Source: Prevotella sp. UBA3288 (GTDB taxonomy: Bacteria; Bacteroidota; Bacteroidia; Bacteroidales; Bacteroidaceae). From it: DNA of 6,845 bases. The translations under genes were made by a program, and so were the position numbers. The stretch spans positions 9,501-16,345 of the forward strand of contig DETM01000056.1 in assembly GCA_002361655.1 (NCBI GenBank). The letters run 5' to 3'. The notes under the pieces were generated by a model. That model was given only the letters and a program-made list of their open reading frames with translations. It ran no database searches and was not told the origin of the DNA. Shown piece by piece: positions 4,778 through 6,845 of the stretch (position 1 is its first letter; every line of letters starts with the position of its first letter).

Positions 4778-6225
4778 CCACACCCCGACGGCTCCCCCTG
4801 ACTACACCCCGACGGCTCCCCCTGACGTGACAACAGCCAAAGCCCCGCAAACGTCAGTAGTCCGTTGAGCATCAGCAACTCATAGCCGAAATAGTAATTC
4901 CATAATCCTTGCGCCAGCCAATCCAGGCCATAACAGGCGAAAGGTGCCGCCACGCAGAAATACGGCACCAGGCGGTCGTTGACGACACGCCGCGAAAACA
5001 GTCCGAAGGCGAACAGTCCGAGCAGCGGTCCATAGGTGTAGCCGACCAGGATATAGATGGCATCAATCAGACTGGTAGAGTTGAGCGCGTCAAAGAGCAG
5101 GATGAACAACACGAAGACAGCGCAGACCCACAGATGAGTGCGGCGACGCAACCGCTCGTCGTGCTCCCTTCTGAAAATATCGACACAAAAGATGGTGGTC
5201 AGCGATGCCAATGCCGAGTCGGCACTGGAGAACGAGGCCGCCATGATGCCGACGACGAAGAGCACCACCACCGTCTCCGATGACATCTGCACATAGCCCG
5301 GCAGCAGTCCGTCGCCGGCAGCAGGAGAGATGCCCTGCTGCTGATACCACATCGACAGCAGCACGCCCAACGAGAGAAACAGCAGGTTGGCAGGCAGAAA
5401 GGCCAGACCGTAGGTGCACATGTCTTTCTGTGCCCCGCGCAAGGACTTGCAGGTCAGGTTCTTCTGCATCATGTCCTGATCCAGGCCCGTCATGACAATA
5501 GTGATAAAGACACCACTCACAAACTGCTTCCAGAAATTCTGTTTCGACACCCAGTCGTCCAGCACGAAGACCCGCGACAGTTCGCTGCCACTGACGGCAC
5601 CGACGGCATCGCTCACGGTCATACCCATGTCCGTCACCACCTTATATATAATAAGTAACAGGGCAGCAAACAGACAGGCCGTCTGCAGCGAATCCGTCCA
5701 CACCAGCGTCTTGATACCGCCCTGACGGGTGTAGAGCCAGATGAGCGCCACCATCCCCGCCACGGTAACGGCAAAGGGAACACCGAAAGGTGCGAAGACG
5801 AAACGCTGCAAGATGACGCACACCACATAGAAACGCACGGCGGCTCCCGTCATTTTCGACAGTAGAAAGAACGACGAGGCCGTACGGTGCGACCTCGTGC
5901 CCAGCCGCCGTCCCAGGAAACCATATATAGAGGTCATGTCCAGCCGATAGTAAAGCGGTAACAGGACGAAGGCCACCACCACATAGCCCAAGGCAAAGCC
6001 CATACAGGTCTGCAGATAGGTCATCTGCGTGGTCTGCACCATGCCGGGTACCGATACAAAGGTGATGCCAGATATGCTGGCGCCCACCATGCCGAAGGCC
6101 ACCATGAACCACGGCGACTGGCGGTCAGCACGGTAGAACGTACGGTTCGTGGCCCGCCGCCCCGTCCACCGGCTGACGGCAAAGAGCAGGGCGAAATAAC
6201 CGAGTACAACAGTAATCATCCACAT
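4765..6225 (-). CDS. Sodium:solute symporter family (SSS) transporter
   Basis: An inner-membrane protein with roughly 13 hydrophobic segments, typical of Na+-coupled SSS symporters (LeuT fold). Counting from the longest reading frame (ATG at 6246, 493 residues), family motifs are GASISGITFVSVPGMV (55-70), the SSS segment GGIKTLVWTDSLQT (176-189), GLDQDMMQKNL (254-264), and SFSSADSALASL (338-349), which carries the serines of the presumed Na2 site. The substrate cannot be told from the sequence. The start is uncertain: the first ATG (6246) and a TTG at 6237 overlap or precede the -7 promoter box at 6234-6241, so I prefer ATG 6225 (486 residues, MWMITVVLGYF); ATG 6219 is also possible. The last ~20 residues are a hydrophilic duplicated peptide (GEPSGC twice) encoded by a 24-bp tandem repeat and look like a recent addition. 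The gene is convergent with the hybrid regulator and divergent from trpB2. Confidence 0.9.
   Translation of the reverse strand: MWMITVVLGYFALLFAVSRWTGRRATNRTFYRADRQSPWFMVAFGMVGASISGITFVSVPGMVQTTQMTYLQTCMGFALGYVVVAFVLLPLYYRLDMTSIYGFLGRRLGTRSHRTASSFFLLSKMTGAAVRFYVVCVILQRFVFAPFGVPFAVTVAGMVALIWLYTRQGGIKTLVWTDSLQTACLFAALLLIIYKVVTDMGMTVSDAVGAVSGSELSRVFVLDDWVSKQNFWKQFVSGVFITIVMTGLDQDMMQKNLTCKSLRGAQKDMCTYGLAFLPANLLFLSLGVLLSMWYQQQGISPAAGDGLLPGYVQMSSETVVVLFVVGIMAASFSSADSALASLTTIFCVDIFRREHDERLRRRTHLWVCAVFVLFILLFDALNSTSLIDAIYILVGYTYGPLLGLFAFGLFSRRVVNDRLVPYFCVAAPFACYGLDWLAQGLWNYYFGYELLMLNGLLTFAGLWLLSRQGEPSGCSQGEPSGCGQAE
4774..4826. repeat. 24-bp tandem repeat at the convergent gene junction
   Basis: Two full copies, 4774-4797 and 4798-4821, differ at one base (CTGACCACACCCCG versus CTGACTACACCCCG at their starts). 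A partial third copy, CTGAC, lies at 4822-4826. On the plus strand the unit carries the regulator's TGA (4775-4777), and the same in-frame TGA recurs at 4799 and 4823. On the minus strand the unit is eight codons and encodes the duplicated Gln-Gly-Glu-Pro-Ser-Gly-Cys tail of the symporter. No hairpin terminator is visible at this junction. Confidence 0.9.
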
Positions 6226-6233
6226 AATCGGGT

Positions 6234-6266
6234 GCAAAGGTAACATTTTTAAGCGGCGGCAGCAAA
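6234..6266 (-). promoter_or_regulatory. Promoter of the symporter gene
   Basis: On the minus strand, TTTG (6266-6263) is followed by 21 bases and then TACCTTTG (6241-6234), matching the Bacteroidetes -33/-7 pattern at both boxes. Transcription would begin at about 6226-6231, immediately before the ATG at 6225. The message would then have almost no leader, and the longer reading frame from 6246 would not be translated from this promoter. Confidence 0.7.
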
Positions 6267-6267
6267 T

Positions 6268-6295
6268 TTTTCCCTTTTCACTTTTCCCTTTTCAC
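6268..6295 (+). repeat. Perfect 14-bp tandem duplication, pyrimidine-only but for one A per copy
   Basis: TTTTCCCTTTTCAC occurs at 6268-6281 and again, identical, at 6282-6295, between the two divergent promoters. The second copy covers the place where a -33 element for the plus-strand promoter at 6305-6312 would lie (about 6282-6286), so copy number could affect promoter geometry. Confidence 0.85.
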
Positions 6296-6304
6296 TTATT
6301 TTTG

Positions 6305-6312
6305 TACCTTTG
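6305..6312 (+). promoter_or_regulatory. -7 box of the trpB2 promoter
   Basis: TACCTTTG, followed by CAAGC, matches the Bacteroidetes -7 consensus TAnnTTTG exactly. Upstream at the right spacing there is only a T-rich TTTT (6282-6285) in place of TTTG. The start would be near 6317-6320, leaving a leader of about 30 bases before the ATG at 6347, too short for a leader peptide or riboswitch. Confidence 0.65.
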
Positions 6313-6346
6313 CAAGCGGAAATTACCAATTCCAAACTTTACGATT

Positions 6347-6845
6347 ATGACTAAACAAAAGAAATTCATCCTCCAAGAGAGCGAGATTCCTACCCAGTGG
6401 TACAACATTCAGGCCGACATGCCCAACAAGCCGCTGCCGCCCATCCACCCCGCCACCAAGCAGCCCCTCGGCGTTGACGACCTGGCACACATCTTCCCCA
6501 GAGAGTGCTGCGTGCAGGAACTCGACACTGAGCATGCCTGGATCGACATCCCCGAGGAGGTGCTCGACAAGTATAAGTTCTACCGTTCCACACCGCTGGT
6601 GCGAGCCTACGACCTGGAGAAGGCCCTCGGCACACCCGCCCATATCTATTTCAAGAACGAGTCTACCAATCCCCTCGGCTCTCATAAGATCAACTCCGCC
6701 CTGCCCCAGTGCTACTATGCCAAACAGGAAGGCACCACCAACGTGACCACCGAGACCGGTGCAGGCCAGTGGGGCGCTGCCCTCTCCTATGCCGCCAAGA
6801 TCTTCGGCCTCGACTGTGCTGTCTATCAGGTGAAGATCACCATGC
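6347..6845 (+). CDS. trpB: Tryptophan synthase beta chain, TrpB2-like PLP enzyme (5' part)
   Basis: The first 166 codons of a pyridoxal-phosphate enzyme that joins indole and serine to make tryptophan; the gene runs off the right edge. The PLP-binding segment FKNESTNPLGSHKINSA (102-118) carries Schiff-base Lys114. The TETGAGQWG motif (135-143) carries the catalytic glutamate Glu136. The long N-terminal extension (about 80 residues before RSTPLVRA, including MPNKPLPPIHPATKQPLG) and the Trp in GAGQWG are marks of the TrpB2 subgroup, which often stands apart from trpA and may work without it as an indole-salvaging enzyme. Fitting this, no trp operon gene lies upstream and the gene has its own promoter. 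The ATG at 6347 follows an A/T-rich context without Shine-Dalgarno. TrpB2 assignment is from motif recognition; the missing C-terminal two thirds would confirm it. Confidence 0.93.
   Translation, partial: MTKQKKFILQESEIPTQWYNIQADMPNKPLPPIHPATKQPLGVDDLAHIFPRECCVQELDTEHAWIDIPEEVLDKYKFYRSTPLVRAYDLEKALGTPAHIYFKNESTNPLGSHKINSALPQCYYAKQEGTTNVTTETGAGQWGAALSYAAKIFGLDCAVYQVKITM

Noticed and set aside
5090..6112. Several overlapping minus-strand frames within the symporter gene
   Set aside because: They are alternate-frame shadows; only the frame with the SSS motifs and regular hydrophobic segments is supported.

Overview
The window looks like a chromosomal segment of a Bacteroidales bacterium, most likely Prevotella or a close relative. 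This rests on three things read from the sequence: Bacteroidetes-type promoter boxes (TAnnTTTG, here TACCTTTG) in place of sigma70 boxes, A-rich start contexts without Shine-Dalgarno sequences, and an HTCS-type kinase fused to a receiver and an AraC DNA-binding domain. Coding regions are moderately GC-rich and the gaps are AT-rich. There is no phage, IS element, tRNA, rRNA or CRISPR array; it reads as a housekeeping and stress-response region with some unusual small-scale structure.

Layout, left to right. Bases 1-197 hold the 3' end of the type B ribosomal protein bL31 gene, followed by a long hairpin. Bases 288-1235 encode an exported lipoprotein of the DNA/RNA non-specific (beta-beta-alpha metal) endonuclease family. 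Its stop codon lies in a three-copy tandem repeat that leads into a glutathione-peroxidase-family peroxidase (1311-1862). Thioredoxin reductase (1864-2796) follows after one base and ends at a strong hairpin terminator. A 310-base AT-rich gap follows. It carries two pairs of direct repeats with 21-bp spacing, a promoter, and a promoter-like box on the opposite strand. Bases 3107-4777 encode a 556-residue hybrid histidine kinase / receiver / AraC regulator that has one membrane segment but lacks the large periplasmic sensor usual in this class. It meets a convergent sodium:solute symporter gene (minus strand, 4765 to about 6225) tail to tail inside a 24-bp tandem repeat. A divergent promoter region (about 6234-6312) separates the symporter from the 5' part of a TrpB2-type tryptophan synthase beta chain gene that runs off the right edge.

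How the genes relate. The peroxidase and thioredoxin reductase form a clear functional pair: the peroxidase has the cysteine arrangement of a thioredoxin-dependent enzyme, and the reductase would recharge thioredoxin. The nuclease sits at or outside the inner membrane and may salvage nucleic acid. The regulator has no obvious target operon here; the repeats ahead of its promoter suggest autoregulation. The points most worth a second look are the sensor-less regulator with its phased repeats, the two independent ~24-bp tandem repeats that each contain a gene's stop codon, and a possible small antisense-strand RNA after trxB.
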